NCBI RefSeq assembly: GCF_013367775.1
Contig: NZ_CP055157.1
Location: 1,467,001-1,531,000, forward strand
Origin: Microbulbifer sp. YPW1
GTDB taxonomy: Bacteria; Pseudomonadota; Gammaproteobacteria; Pseudomonadales; Cellvibrionaceae
Reading direction: 5' to 3'
Length of the DNA: 64,000 nucleotides
Part shown: positions 52,272 through 62,086 of the stretch, one piece after another
How the letters are laid out: each line of letters begins with the position of its first letter
Position numbering within the stretch: position 1 is the stretch's first letter
Made by a program: the position numbers and the translations under genes
The notes under the pieces: generated by a model
Databases searched by the model: none
Told to the model about the DNA's origin: nothing
The model's input: the letters and a program-made list of their open reading frames with translations, nothing else

Positions 52272-53657
52272 ATGAAAATCATCATTCTCGGCGCCGGCCA
52301 GGTCGGCGGATCCCTGGCAGAAAGCCTGGCCTCGGAACGCAACGACATCGTTCTGGTGGACAGCGACGAGAAAACCCTGCGTGAACTGCGCGACCGCATT
52401 GACATAGGCGTGGTCACCGGCCACGCCTCGCACCCGGACATCCTGCAGGAAGCCGGCATCGAAGACGCCGACATCTTGGTAGCCGTCACCAACAACGACG
52501 AAACCAACATGGCCGCCTGCCAGATCGCCCACTCCCTGTTCCGCGTCACCACCAAAATCGCCCGCGTGCGCGCCTCCGCCTACCTCCAGTACCCGGAACT
52601 GTTCTCCACCGAATCGATTCCTATCGACGTCCTCATCAGCCCCGAGCAGATTGTCTCCGAATACATCGCGCGACTGATCGAACACCCCGGCGCCCTGCAG
52701 GTCCTCGATTTTGCCGACGGCCGCGTGCAGCTCGTCGCCGTGCGTGCCGTACAGGGCGGGCCACTGGTAGGCCACCAGTTGCGCTACCTGCGCGAACACA
52801 TGCCCAAGGTGGATACCCGGGTCGCCGCCATCTACCGGCGCAACAGCCCCATCATTCCCCAGGGCTCCACCGTCATCGAGGCTGGTGACGAAGTCTTCTT
52901 TATCGCCGCCAAGCAGGACATCCGCGCCGTGATGAGCGAACTGCGCCGGCTCGAGCAGGGCTACAAGCGTATTACCATTGCCGGGGGCGGCAATATTGGC
53001 CTGCGCCTTGCGCACAAACTGGAAAATCGATACTCCGTCAAAATCATCGAACAGGACCACGACCGCTGTATCTTCCTCTCCGAAGAACTCAGCAACAGCA
53101 TCGTGCTCCACGGCAGCGCCTCCGACCAGGACCTGCTGCTGGAAGAGAATATCGAGGACACTGACGTGTTCCTCGCCCTCACCAATGACGACGAAGCCAA
53201 CATCATGTCGTCCCTGCTGGCCAAACGCCTCGGCACCCGCAAGGTAATGAGCCTGATCAACAACCGCGCCTACGTCGACCTGGTACAGGGGGGCGAAATC
53301 GACATCGCCATCTCTCCCCAGCAGAACACCATCGGCAGCCTGCTCACCCACGTGCGTCGCGGCGACATGGTCAATGTGCACCAGCTGCGCCGCGGCGCTG
53401 CCGAAGCCATTGAAGTCATCGCCCACGGCGACAAACGCACTTCAAAGGTTGTCGGGAGAAAAATCGAAGATATCGACCTGCCGGAAGGTGCAGCGATCGG
53501 TGCCATCGTGCGCGAACGGGATGGCGAGAGCCAGGTACTCATCGCCCACGACAATATCGTTGTCGAGTCCGACGATCACGTCATCGTGTTCCTGGTCGAC
53601 CGCCGCCACACCCGCCACGTGGAACAGCTGTTCCAGGTCGGCTTCAGCTTTTTCTGA
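52272..53657 (+). CDS. trkA: Trk potassium uptake regulatory protein TrkA
   Basis: 461 aa cytoplasmic protein with two RCK units. First NAD-binding fold [17 protein letters not shown] at the N-terminus and a second [18 protein letters not shown] at about residue 235; each is followed by a TrkA-C domain. It gates the TrkH channel in response to NAD(H)/ATP. Separated by 17 bp from trkH. Confidence 0.95.
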   Translation: MKIIILGAGQVGGSLAESLASERNDIVLVDSDEKTLRELRDRIDIGVVTGHASHPDILQEAGIEDADILVAVTNNDETNMAACQIAHSLFRVTTKIARVRASAYLQYPELFSTESIPIDVLISPEQIVSEYIARLIEHPGALQVLDFADGRVQLVAVRAVQGGPLVGHQLRYLREHMPKVDTRVAAIYRRNSPIIPQGSTVIEAGDEVFFIAAKQDIRAVMSELRRLEQGYKRITIAGGGNIGLRLAHKLENRYSVKIIEQDHDRCIFLSEELSNSIVLHGSASDQDLLLEENIEDTDVFLALTNDDEANIMSSLLAKRLGTRKVMSLINNRAYVDLVQGGEIDIAISPQQNTIGSLLTHVRRGDMVNVHQLRRGAAEAIEVIAHGDKRTSKVVGRKIEDIDLPEGAAIGAIVRERDGESQVLIAHDNIVVESDDHVIVFLVDRRHTRHVEQLFQVGFSFF

Positions 53658-53674
53658 CGGCGGGAAGCGAATAA

Positions 53675-55126
53675 ATGCGATTTGCGGTCATAGCGCGGGT
53701 ATTCGGCATACTGTTGACGGTGTTCAGCCTTACACTGCTGCCCCCCATCGGCGTATCCCTGTGGTACGAAGACGGTACTCACGTTGCGTTTACCGTGGCC
53801 TTCGGTATCACCCTGCTCACCGGCCTGTTTATGTGGCTGCCGGTACACGACCTCAAGCAGGACCTGCGCACCCGCGACGGCTTCGTGGTGACCTCCCTGT
53901 TCTGGCTGATTCTCGGCAGTTTCGGTGCCCTGCCACTGATTATTTCCACCCAGCCGGACCTGACCATAGTCAACGCCATTTTCGAGTCCATCTCCGGACT
54001 CACCACCACCGGCGCCACCACCATTGTCGGGCTGGATACCCTGCCCCCGGCGATACTGTATTACCGCCAGCAGTTACAGTGGTTTGGTGGTATCGGGGTA
54101 ATTGTCATCGCACTCGCCATTTTGCCGATGCTGGGTATCGGGGGGATGCAGCTGTACAAGGCGGAAATGCCCGGCCCGGTCAAAGACACCAAGCTCACCC
54201 CGCGTATCGCAGAAACGGCGCGCGCCCTGTTCGTGATTTATATCGTGCTCACGATTCTGTGCGGTATCGGTTACTGGTGGGCCGGCATGAGTGTGTTCGA
54301 CGCGGTGGGCCACGCCTTTTCCACCGTGGCCAACGGGGGCTTCTCCACCCACGACGCCAGTATGGGGTTTTACGCCCACAACAACGCGATCATGGCGATC
54401 GCCATCATTTTCATGCTGACCGCGGCAATCAACTTCGGCCTGCACTTTTACGCGCTCAGCAACAGGACCGTGCACCACTATTGGAAAGACTCTGAATTCC
54501 GCTTTTATGTACTGGTTACCCTTGGAGCCAGTGCCATCATCATCGGCTACCTGTACATGTCCGGCACTTTTGATATGCGCGGCAGCATGCTGCACGGTGC
54601 TTTTCAGGTAGTGTCGATCGGTACTACTGCCGGCTTCGGCTCGGAAAGCTTTGCCCTGTGGCCGGCGTTCCTGCCGTATATTCTTTTATTGCTGGGTATT
54701 ATGGGCGCCTGTGCGGGTTCCACTTCCGGTGGTATCAAGGCGGTGCGGGTAATGCTGATTGTAAAATCCGGCCTGCGGGAATTGAACCGTCTGGTACACC
54801 CCAATGCCGTGGTGCCAATCAAGGTAAACCGCAAAATCGTCCCCGCGCGGGTTACCGATGCCGTGTGGGGATTTTTTGCGATTTATATCCTGTCGTTCTT
54901 CCTGCTCACCATTGTGGTGATGGCGACGGGCGAAGACTTTGTAACCTCGTTTTCCACCGTCGCCTCCTGCCTTAGCAATATCGGCCCCGCCCTGGGGGAT
55001 GCCGCGGCGCACTACGGGGAGGTCAACGAAGTGGCCAAGTGCTTCCTGATTCTCGCGATGCTGATGGGACGACTGGAAATTTTCACTCTGCTGGTCCTGC
55101 TGACACCCGCGTTCTGGCGTCACTGA
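53675..55126 (+). CDS. trkH: Trk potassium transporter membrane subunit TrkH
   Basis: 483 aa with ten or so hydrophobic segments and four pore-loop regions (SISGLTTTGATTI, STVANGGFSTHDAS, STTAGFGSES-like GTTAGFGSE, and ASCLSNIGPALG) as in TrkH/KtrB. Takes up K+ with TrkA. GGGAAG precedes the ATG. Convergent with the CDP-alcohol phosphatidyltransferase gene. Confidence 0.96.
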   Translation: MRFAVIARVFGILLTVFSLTLLPPIGVSLWYEDGTHVAFTVAFGITLLTGLFMWLPVHDLKQDLRTRDGFVVTSLFWLILGSFGALPLIISTQPDLTIVNAIFESISGLTTTGATTIVGLDTLPPAILYYRQQLQWFGGIGVIVIALAILPMLGIGGMQLYKAEMPGPVKDTKLTPRIAETARALFVIYIVLTILCGIGYWWAGMSVFDAVGHAFSTVANGGFSTHDASMGFYAHNNAIMAIAIIFMLTAAINFGLHFYALSNRTVHHYWKDSEFRFYVLVTLGASAIIIGYLYMSGTFDMRGSMLHGAFQVVSIGTTAGFGSESFALWPAFLPYILLLLGIMGACAGSTSGGIKAVRVMLIVKSGLRELNRLVHPNAVVPIKVNRKIVPARVTDAVWGFFAIYILSFFLLTIVVMATGEDFVTSFSTVASCLSNIGPALGDAAAHYGEVNEVAKCFLILAMLMGRLEIFTLLVLLTPAFWRH

Positions 55127-55129
55127 ATT

Positions 55130-55771
55130 TTATTCAAGCAGGTCTTTCTCACCGCGGATGATATGCCAGTAGCGCGGAACGAATCTCACCAGCACCCAGA
55201 TTTCCAGTAGTGCCCCTAACAGGGTCAACGCATCCAGTGTCTGCTCGAAAATCTTCTCCGCCCCGGATGTCTCTGGAAAGTACTCGATGGCAACCTGTTC
55301 CGCAAACCCCATCCCCAGCACCAGAAATGCGAGCGCCATGGCCGCTTTGGACAGCAATCCCGGCGCGATCATCACCTCTTTCTTCAACCACCAGAACAAC
55401 ACCGGCACCACACTCAGCTGGATTGAGAAACGGACAATTACCAGGGTGGTGTAGACCCCGCTGATCGATCCGTAGCTCCACAACAGAGGAATCAGGCACA
55501 GGATAAAAAGACGGTCTGCCACCGGGTCCAGCAGCGAGCCGAAATGGGTATGCCAGTGAAACCTGTGCGCCAACCAGCCGTCCAGCAAGTCACTCAACGC
55601 TGCCACGCAAAACACTATCAGCGCCATCAGGTTGTGGCCGGACAGGGACAACCAGAACATCACCGGTATCAGGATCACCCTGAACAGGGAAATCCCATTG
55701 GGCAAATGCCGCCACGGAGAGTTTACTCCGCCAGCCGGTGCAGGTTTTATCTTGTACTTTCTTCGGCTCAT
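55130..55771 (-). CDS. CDP-alcohol phosphatidyltransferase
   Basis: 213 aa inner-membrane enzyme of phospholipid synthesis. Signature DLLDGWLAHRFHWHTHFGSL followed by LDPVADR fits D-x2-DG-x2-A-x...G-x3-D-x3-D (AR is AH here). About six hydrophobic segments. PgsA (CDP-glycerol) type is likely, but the family cannot be narrowed by sequence inspection alone. Ends 4 bp from the trkH stop, convergent. Confidence 0.85.
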   Translation of the reverse strand: MSRRKYKIKPAPAGGVNSPWRHLPNGISLFRVILIPVMFWLSLSGHNLMALIVFCVAALSDLLDGWLAHRFHWHTHFGSLLDPVADRLFILCLIPLLWSYGSISGVYTTLVIVRFSIQLSVVPVLFWWLKKEVMIAPGLLSKAAMALAFLVLGMGFAEQVAIEYFPETSGAEKIFEQTLDALTLLGALLEIWVLVRFVPRYWHIIRGEKDLLE

Positions 55772-55821
55772 GGTACGTCGGTATCAATCCACGTACGTAT
55801 GAGCTTAATAGATATTTGGCG

Positions 55822-55876
55822 GCACGACCGAACCGTGGCATTGGCCGCCACGGTGCTCGGTACCTTTGGTCGGTGC
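55822..55876. repeat. Nested imperfect cruciform upstream of phosphatidyltransferase gene
   Basis: Outer arms GCACGACCGAA (55822-55832) and TTTGGTCGGTGC (55865-55876) and inner arms CCGTGGC / GCCACGG enclose a short loop. Core unrelated to the type 1 and 2 palindromes. May mark a leader structure or degenerate element. Confidence 0.4.
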
Positions 55877-56010
55877 GCCCTATGGCGCCGGTCCAGCTGT
55901 GGCCCAAGACTCTGATCTGCGCAGTAAGACTGCAGCTACCCTAAAGATCACGAGTCATGAAATTGACTGCAAAGGTCGATAATTTTTTAACTTTTACGGC
56001 TACTTTCGTC

Positions 56011-56898
56011 TCAGCGTTTTTTGTATATGCGGCTCTTCCCATCGGGAATTTTTCGGAACCGTTTGTATTCCCACTGATACTGTTCCGGCGCTTCAGCAAT
56101 GCAGGATTCGACACCGCGATTGAGAGCCGCGAGCGAAACTTTTACTTCTTCGCTGTAAATCGCCTGCTCCGCGGGTAACAGCACCAGCTCAAAGCCATCT
56201 GACACGCGTTTGGCAAAACCGAATACGACCTTGCAGCCGGTGCGCTGGATCAGGTTGTAGGCAAGGGTCATGGTGAGGGTGGGATGGCCAAAAAACGGGG
56301 CAAAGTCCCCCCCGGAAAGGTCCGGTTCCTGGTCCGGCAAGACACCGACGATGCCGCCGTCGCGCAGGGCTTTGAGCAGCGCGCGCACGCCGCGCACGTT
56401 GGTGGGCACCAGCTTCGCGCCGGTTTTCTCGCGGCCATCGCGGATGACAGGGTCCAGTGCTTCGATTTTTGGTGGCGCATACAGGCTGGTGGTGGGACCG
56501 ACGGTGGCCAGAAACTGACCGAAAATTTCCCAGTTGCCGATATGGGGTGCGAGTACCAGTACTCCCTTACCCTCTTCTACCCCGTCCGTCAGCAGCTGCT
56601 GGTTGCGCACCCGCGCAATATGATCTTCGGCGTGACTCCAGGGCCTGCGCCACAGGGTCGCCATTTCGAAACCGGTGGTTACCGTACTGATGACGCTGGT
56701 GCGCGCCAGCTTTTCGCGTTCTTCAGCGGTCATTTCCGGGTAGCAATGCGCGATATTGATACGGCTCACGCGTAGCCCGTCTCCGCGGGCCCACACGGTG
56801 CCATATCCAGCCCACTTGCCCAGCCGGCGCGACCAGCTCAACGGCAGGCTACCAATCAGTTTCAGGGTGCCCGCAGCCAATTGCCCTTTGATATCCAA
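56011..56898 (-). CDS. lpxL: Lipid A biosynthesis acyltransferase (LpxL/HtrB family)
   Basis: 295 aa membrane-associated acyltransferase adding a secondary acyl chain to lipid A. Catalytic H-x4-E in APHIGNWEIFG; GVLPDQEPDLSGGDFAPFFG and the N-terminal amphipathic helix support the family. Start TTG (56898) has AAGGA upstream. Which of LpxL or a related acyltransferase it is cannot be told. Divergent from glyQ. Confidence 0.88.
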   Translation of the reverse strand: MDIKGQLAAGTLKLIGSLPLSWSRRLGKWAGYGTVWARGDGLRVSRINIAHCYPEMTAEEREKLARTSVISTVTTGFEMATLWRRPWSHAEDHIARVRNQQLLTDGVEEGKGVLVLAPHIGNWEIFGQFLATVGPTTSLYAPPKIEALDPVIRDGREKTGAKLVPTNVRGVRALLKALRDGGIVGVLPDQEPDLSGGDFAPFFGHPTLTMTLAYNLIQRTGCKVVFGFAKRVSDGFELVLLPAEQAIYSEEVKVSLAALNRGVESCIAEAPEQYQWEYKRFRKIPDGKSRIYKKR

Positions 56899-57083
56899 GC
56901 GTTACATCCTTCTCTGTGGGGCTGTTGCCCCGGAAACTCACTGTGAGCTCCAAATTCTTAGCAGATTGGCCGTTTTCTGGCCATCTATTTACCTTCAATG
57001 CCCGGTGCGCTGTTTAGCGTGCAACCCGCTGCCGCTATAATTGCGCCCCTTGTCTTTTCACCCAGCTGAAACCGGAGATTGTG

Positions 57084-58085
57084 GTGTCCGAGCAACAAAC
57101 CAGCAGTTCTGCCCCCGCGCAGGACCTGAGCACCTTTCAGGGACTGATTTTTACCCTGCAAGAATACTGGGCGCGCCAAGGGTGCGTCATTCTACAGCCT
57201 CTGGATATGGAAGTGGGCGCCGGCACCTTTCATCCCGCCACCTTCCTGCGCGCCATCGGCCCGGAAACCTGGAATGCGGCCTATGTGCAGCCCTGCCGCC
57301 GCCCCACCGACGGTCGCTACGGTGAGAACCCCAACCGTCTGCAGCACTACTACCAGTACCAGGTGGTAATGAAGCCCTCCCCCAGCAATATCCAGGATTT
57401 GTACCTCGACAGCCTGCGCGCACTGGGGATTGATCCCGCGGTGCACGATATCCGCTTTGTAGAGGACAACTGGGAATCCCCGACCCTGGGTGCCTGGGGC
57501 CTCGGCTGGGAGGTGTGGCTGAACGGTATGGAAGTGACCCAGTTCACCTACTTCCAGCAGGTCGGCGGTATCGAGTGCTACCCGGTCACCGGTGAGATCA
57601 CTTACGGTATTGAGCGTATCGCCATGTACCTGCAGGGCGTCGAATCCATCTACGACCTGGTGTGGACCCGCAATGCGGACGGCACCCCGGTCACCTACGG
57701 CGATGTCTTCCACCAGAATGAAGTGGAGATGTCCCACTACAATTTCGAACACGCCGATGTGGAGTTCCTGTTCGCCACCTTTGACCACTGCGAACGCGAC
57801 AGCCAGCGACTCATCGATCTCGGCCTGCCCCTGCCCGCCTACGAGCAGGTAATGAAAGCTTCCCACGCCTTCAACCTGCTGGACGCGCGCCACGCAATTT
57901 CCGTCACCGAGCGCCAGCGTTTCATTCTGCGCGTACGCACTCTGGCGCGCGCAGTGGCTCAGGCCTATTTCGATGCGCGCAAGGCGCTCGGTTTCCCGCT
58001 TGCCGATGAGAAGGTTCGCAACGAAGTGCTGGCCCAGGCTGAAAAAGCCGAAAGCAAAGGCAAAGCGAAGAAGGAGAAGAAGTAA
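57084..58085 (+). CDS. glyQ: Glycyl-tRNA synthetase alpha subunit
   Basis: 333 aa class II synthetase catalytic subunit. [52 protein letters not shown] and [20 protein letters not shown] are characteristic. Two GTG codons occur in tandem (57081, 57084); GGAG six bases before the second favours 57084. C-terminus has a basic Lys-rich tail (KGKAKKEKK). Stop overlaps the glyS ATG (TAATG). Confidence 0.97.
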   Translation: MSEQQTSSSAPAQDLSTFQGLIFTLQEYWARQGCVILQPLDMEVGAGTFHPATFLRAIGPETWNAAYVQPCRRPTDGRYGENPNRLQHYYQYQVVMKPSPSNIQDLYLDSLRALGIDPAVHDIRFVEDNWESPTLGAWGLGWEVWLNGMEVTQFTYFQQVGGIECYPVTGEITYGIERIAMYLQGVESIYDLVWTRNADGTPVTYGDVFHQNEVEMSHYNFEHADVEFLFATFDHCERDSQRLIDLGLPLPAYEQVMKASHAFNLLDARHAISVTERQRFILRVRTLARAVAQAYFDARKALGFPLADEKVRNEVLAQAEKAESKGKAKKEKK

Positions 58086-60166
58086 TGGCTCAGGATTTTC
58101 TGGTTGAACTGGGCACCGAAGAGCTGCCCCCGAAAGCCCTGCATACACTGATGCAGGCCTTTGCCGACGGTATTGAAAAAGGCCTGAAAGACGCCGAACT
58201 GGATTTCGGTGCAGTCAAAGCGTACGCCAGCCCCCGCCGCCTCGCAGTTGCGGTCAGTGATCTGGCAGAGCAGCAGCAGGACAAGCAGGTCGAGAAACAC
58301 GGCCCGGCCGTAGCCGCTGCCTTTGATAAGGACGGCAACCCCACCAAAGCAGCACAGGGTTTTGCCCGCGGCGCCGGCGTCAGCGTTGAAGAGCTGGCAC
58401 GGGTACAGACCGACAAGGGCGAACGCCTGGCATTTATCAGCGAGCAGAAAGGCGAAGCGACCAAAAACCTGCTGGGTGATATTGTGGCCGGTTCCCTGGC
58501 GCAACTGCCGATTCCCAAGCGTATGCGCTGGGGCGCGCGCAAAGAGGAGTTTGTGCGTCCGGTGCACTGGCTGCTGATGCTGCTGGGCAATGAAGTTGTA
58601 GATGCAGAAGTCCTCGGCCTGAAGTCCGGCAACACCACGCGCGGACACCGCTTCCACTGCAACCAGGAATTGCCGGTTGTCTCCGCCAAAGATTACGTGC
58701 AGAAGCTGCGCGACCCCGGTTACGTCGTGGTCGATTTTGCCGAGCGCCGCGAAATGATTCGCGAACAGGTTCAGGCCGAGGCCAATAACGTCAACGGCGA
58801 AGCCGTGATCGACAACGATCTGCTGGACGAAGTAACCGCGCTGGTAGAGTGGCCGGTAGCACTGACCGGACGCTTCGAAAAGCGCTTCCTGGACGTGCCC
58901 GCCGAAGCACTGATCTCCTCCATGAAGGAGCACCAGAAATATTTCCACGTGGTGAATGAAGACGGCAACTTGCTGCCGTTCTTTGTCACTGTATCGAATA
59001 TCGAAAGCACCGATGCCAAGCAGGTGATCGAGGGCAATGAGCGGGTAATCCGCCCGCGTCTGTCTGATGCCGCCTTCTTCTTTGATACCGACAAGAAAAC
59101 CAGCCTCGAAGCGCGTCGCGAAAAGCTCAAGTCCATCGTATTCCAGCAGAAGCTGGGGACCGTGTACGACAAGACCGAACGCCTGGCAAAACTCGCCGCT
59201 GCAATTGCGGAAAAAATTGGCGGCGATACGGCACTGGCGCAACGCGCGGCGCAGCTGTGCAAATCCGACCTGGTCACCGAAATGGTGTTCGAGTTCGCGG
59301 ATATGCAGGGCATCGCCGGCTACTACTACGCCGAGAACGATGGCGAGCCGCTGGACGTGGCCAAAGCGATGTACGAGCAGTACATGCCGAAGTTTGCCGG
59401 CGACCAGCTGCCGGTCAGTGAAACAGGCACTATCGTGGCCCTGGCCGATCGTATCGACACCCTGGTGGGTATCTTCGGTATCGGCCAGCCGCCCAGTGGT
59501 TCCCGCGATCCGTTTGCACTGCGTCGCGCCAGCCTGGGTGTATTGCGTATTCTGGTGGAGAAGAATATCGACCTGGATCTGCGCGAACTGCTCACCCTCG
59601 CCCGCGATGGCTACCCGCGCACCGCGCTGGCAGAACACGACACTGTGGTCGGCCAGACACTCGCGTACATGATCGAGCGTTTCCGCGCCCGCTACGAAGA
59701 TGCCGGTATCAAGGCGGAAGTCTTCCTCGCGGTTTCCGCGCGCAAGCTGTCCCGTCCGCTGGATATCGACAACCGTGTGAAGGCCGTACACAGCTTCAGT
59801 CAACTGCCGGAGGCAGAAGCGCTCGCCGCCGCCAACAAGCGGGTATCCAATATTCTCGCGAAACTCGATGGCGATACGCCGAGCGAAGTCGACCAGGCGC
59901 TGCTGCAGGAAGATGCAGAAAAAGCCTTGTACCTGGCGATCCGCGATGCGGAGGAAGCGGTTGCACCGCTGTACGCCGAAGCGCGCTTTGAAGAAGGTCT
60001 TGCCGGCCTCTCCGGCCTGCGCGAAACCGTGGACAACTTCTTCGATGGTGTGATGGTAATGGCCGAAGACGAACAGCTGCGCAACAATCGCCTGGCATTG
60101 CTGGCACAGCTGCGCGCCCTGTTCCTCGAAGCCGCGGATATCTCCCTGCTGGCCCCCGCGAAGTAG
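58085..60166 (+). CDS. glyS: Glycyl-tRNA synthetase beta subunit
   Basis: 693 aa, the usual length; tRNA recognition and editing-like partner of GlyQ in an alpha2-beta2 enzyme. Begins [19 protein letters not shown]; includes KRMRWGARKEEFVRPVHWLL, SMKEHQKYFHVV, RIDTLVGIFGIGQPPSGSRD and the HD-like domain with FALRRASLGVLRIL. Translation is probably coupled to glyQ. Confidence 0.97.
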   Translation: MAQDFLVELGTEELPPKALHTLMQAFADGIEKGLKDAELDFGAVKAYASPRRLAVAVSDLAEQQQDKQVEKHGPAVAAAFDKDGNPTKAAQGFARGAGVSVEELARVQTDKGERLAFISEQKGEATKNLLGDIVAGSLAQLPIPKRMRWGARKEEFVRPVHWLLMLLGNEVVDAEVLGLKSGNTTRGHRFHCNQELPVVSAKDYVQKLRDPGYVVVDFAERREMIREQVQAEANNVNGEAVIDNDLLDEVTALVEWPVALTGRFEKRFLDVPAEALISSMKEHQKYFHVVNEDGNLLPFFVTVSNIESTDAKQVIEGNERVIRPRLSDAAFFFDTDKKTSLEARREKLKSIVFQQKLGTVYDKTERLAKLAAAIAEKIGGDTALAQRAAQLCKSDLVTEMVFEFADMQGIAGYYYAENDGEPLDVAKAMYEQYMPKFAGDQLPVSETGTIVALADRIDTLVGIFGIGQPPSGSRDPFALRRASLGVLRILVEKNIDLDLRELLTLARDGYPRTALAEHDTVVGQTLAYMIERFRARYEDAGIKAEVFLAVSARKLSRPLDIDNRVKAVHSFSQLPEAEALAAANKRVSNILAKLDGDTPSEVDQALLQEDAEKALYLAIRDAEEAVAPLYAEARFEEGLAGLSGLRETVDNFFDGVMVMAEDEQLRNNRLALLAQLRALFLEAADISLLAPAK

Positions 60167-60177
60167 TAGCTAACGCC

Positions 60178-60726
60178 ATGGCCATCATCATTCTCGACCG
60201 CGACGGCGTCATCAATCACCAGTCCGGTGACCACGTGACCAGTGTCGACGAATGGACTCCTATCGCCGGGAGTATCGAGGCCATGGCGCGCCTCAGTCAG
60301 GCGGGCCACCAGTTGGTGATCGCCACCAATCAGAGTGGCCTCGCCCTGGGGCTGTTCGATCTCGACGACCTTGAAGCCATGCACGCAAAACTGCGTGCAC
60401 TGGTGGAGGATGCCGGCGGCGAAGTGGCGGGAATTTTTTACTGCCCACACAGCGATGCAGATCACTGTCGCTGCCGCAAACCAAATACCGGCCTGCTGGA
60501 TGCCATCGAGGCGGAATTCGATACCAGCCTGCACGACTGTTATTTCGTGGGTGACCAGCGCAAGGATCTGGAGTGCGCTGTCGCCAAAGGGTGTAAGCCC
60601 GCACTGGTACAGAGTGGACGCGGTGAGCAGACCCTGGCTTCACTGCTGGAAGACCCGGACCCCGGATTGGCCGCAACCGCAGTATTTGCAGACCTCTCTC
60701 AATTTGCGGACTTTGTGCTGCAATAG
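60178..60726 (+). CDS. gmhB: D-glycero-beta-D-manno-heptose 1,7-bisphosphate 7-phosphatase
   Basis: 182 aa HAD-family phosphatase for ADP-heptose, the LPS core precursor. DRDG nucleophile motif (D7, D9), IATNQSG, and the zinc knuckle with C89, H91, C97, C99 (CPHSDADHCRCRKP) are intact, plus GDQRKDLECA. Follows glyS by 11 bp; the glyQ-glyS-gmhB order is common. Confidence 0.95.
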   Translation: MAIIILDRDGVINHQSGDHVTSVDEWTPIAGSIEAMARLSQAGHQLVIATNQSGLALGLFDLDDLEAMHAKLRALVEDAGGEVAGIFYCPHSDADHCRCRKPNTGLLDAIEAEFDTSLHDCYFVGDQRKDLECAVAKGCKPALVQSGRGEQTLASLLEDPDPGLAATAVFADLSQFADFVLQ

Positions 60727-60819
60727 ATCTACAGCTTTCTCCATTTTCGATTTGTTTCCTGTCATCGCGCGCACTTCATATTCGCCGGTGGCGCCCCCTT
60801 TTCTTTCCGGAGTTCCACC

Positions 60820-62010
60820 GTGCAACAACTGATTCTTAACCCCCGCGCCGAGCGTCGTCTCAAACTCGGGCACCTGTGGATTTACAGCAATGAAGTGGAC
60901 ACAGCGCGCAGCCCGCTCAAAGGTCTCGAGCCGGGCAGCCAGTGTGAGATTCTCGACAGCAAGGAGAAGAGCCTCGGCTATGCGCTGGTTAATCCCAACC
61001 AGCTGATCTGCGCGCGACTGGTTTCCCGCAAAGGGCCGTTTACCGGCAAGATGCTGAAGCGTCGCCTGGAAAGTGCGCTCGCCATGCGCGAGCGCTACTT
61101 CCCGCATCCCAGTTACCGGATGGTGTACGGGGATTCCGATGGCCTGCCCGGATTGGTGGTGGATCGGTTCGGCGATTATCTGGTGGTGCAGATCAGCAGC
61201 TGGGGCATGGAAAACCTGGTGCAGGAGATTGTCGATGCGCTGGTGACGCTGGTTAACCCTAAAGGCATTTTGCTGCGCAACGATCACCAGGGGCGCAAGG
61301 TGGAAGAGTTGCCTGACCTGTGTGAAGTGGCCCACGGCGAGGTACCAAAGATGGCGCCGTTCGAGGAAAACGGTGTGCCGTTGCTGGCACCGGTAAACGA
61401 GGGACAGAAGACCGGCTGGTTCTACGATCACCGCGAGAATCGCGCGCGCTTGAATCAATGGGTAAAGGGTCAGCGCGTGCTGGACCTGTTTTCCTATGCG
61501 GGCGGCTGGGGTGTGCAGGCACTCGCTCACGGCGCCCGGGAAGTCACCTGTGTGGATGCTTCTGGCCAGGCTCTGGACTGGTGCGACGAGAATGCGGCAC
61601 TGAACAATCGCCAGGCTGACCTGATTACCATCCAGGGCAAAGCCGTGGATGCGATGAAGGAACTGATTACCGCCGGCGAGCGCTACGATGCCATCGTGCT
61701 GGACCCGCCCGCATTTATCAAACGTCGCAAAGACCAGAAATCCGGTGAGGCCGCCTATCGTCACATCAACGAGCTGGCACTGCGTCTGCTGGAAAAGAAT
61801 GGCTTACTGGTGAGCGCTTCCTGCTCCATGCATCTGGAATCGGATACGCTGCTGGAGATCCTGCGCGGTGCGGGTCGCCATCTGGACAAGTCCATCAGTA
61901 TTATTGGCAGCGGCGGCCAGGGCGCTGACCACCCGATACACCCCTCCATACCGGAAACCCGCTATCTGAAGGCGCATTTCGCACACCTCTCGGGGACGGT
62001 TACCGTTTAA
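60820..62010 (+). CDS. rlmI: 23S rRNA m5C1962 methyltransferase RlmI
   Basis: 396 aa. N-terminal PUA domain (about 1-85) followed by the central domain and a class I methyltransferase domain (VLDLFSYAGGWGVQALAHGA; DPPAFIKRRKDQKSGE; SCSMHLESD). GTG start has GGAG seven bases upstream. Confidence 0.9.
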   Translation: MQQLILNPRAERRLKLGHLWIYSNEVDTARSPLKGLEPGSQCEILDSKEKSLGYALVNPNQLICARLVSRKGPFTGKMLKRRLESALAMRERYFPHPSYRMVYGDSDGLPGLVVDRFGDYLVVQISSWGMENLVQEIVDALVTLVNPKGILLRNDHQGRKVEELPDLCEVAHGEVPKMAPFEENGVPLLAPVNEGQKTGWFYDHRENRARLNQWVKGQRVLDLFSYAGGWGVQALAHGAREVTCVDASGQALDWCDENAALNNRQADLITIQGKAVDAMKELITAGERYDAIVLDPPAFIKRRKDQKSGEAAYRHINELALRLLEKNGLLVSASCSMHLESDTLLEILRGAGRHLDKSISIIGSGGQGADHPIHPSIPETRYLKAHFAHLSGTVTV

Positions 62011-62033
62011 AGAAGCCTGTTTGATATAGGCAC

Positions 62034-62066
62034 AAAAAAAACCCGGCAATGCCGGGTTTTTTATTT
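62034..62066. terminator. Bidirectional Rho-independent terminator
   Basis: CCCGGC-AAT-GCCGGG (62043-62057) flanked by A8 and T6, between the convergent rlmI and TonB receptor genes. Confidence 0.9.
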
Positions 62067-62086
62067 TTGCGCGGTGGGGAAACCGA

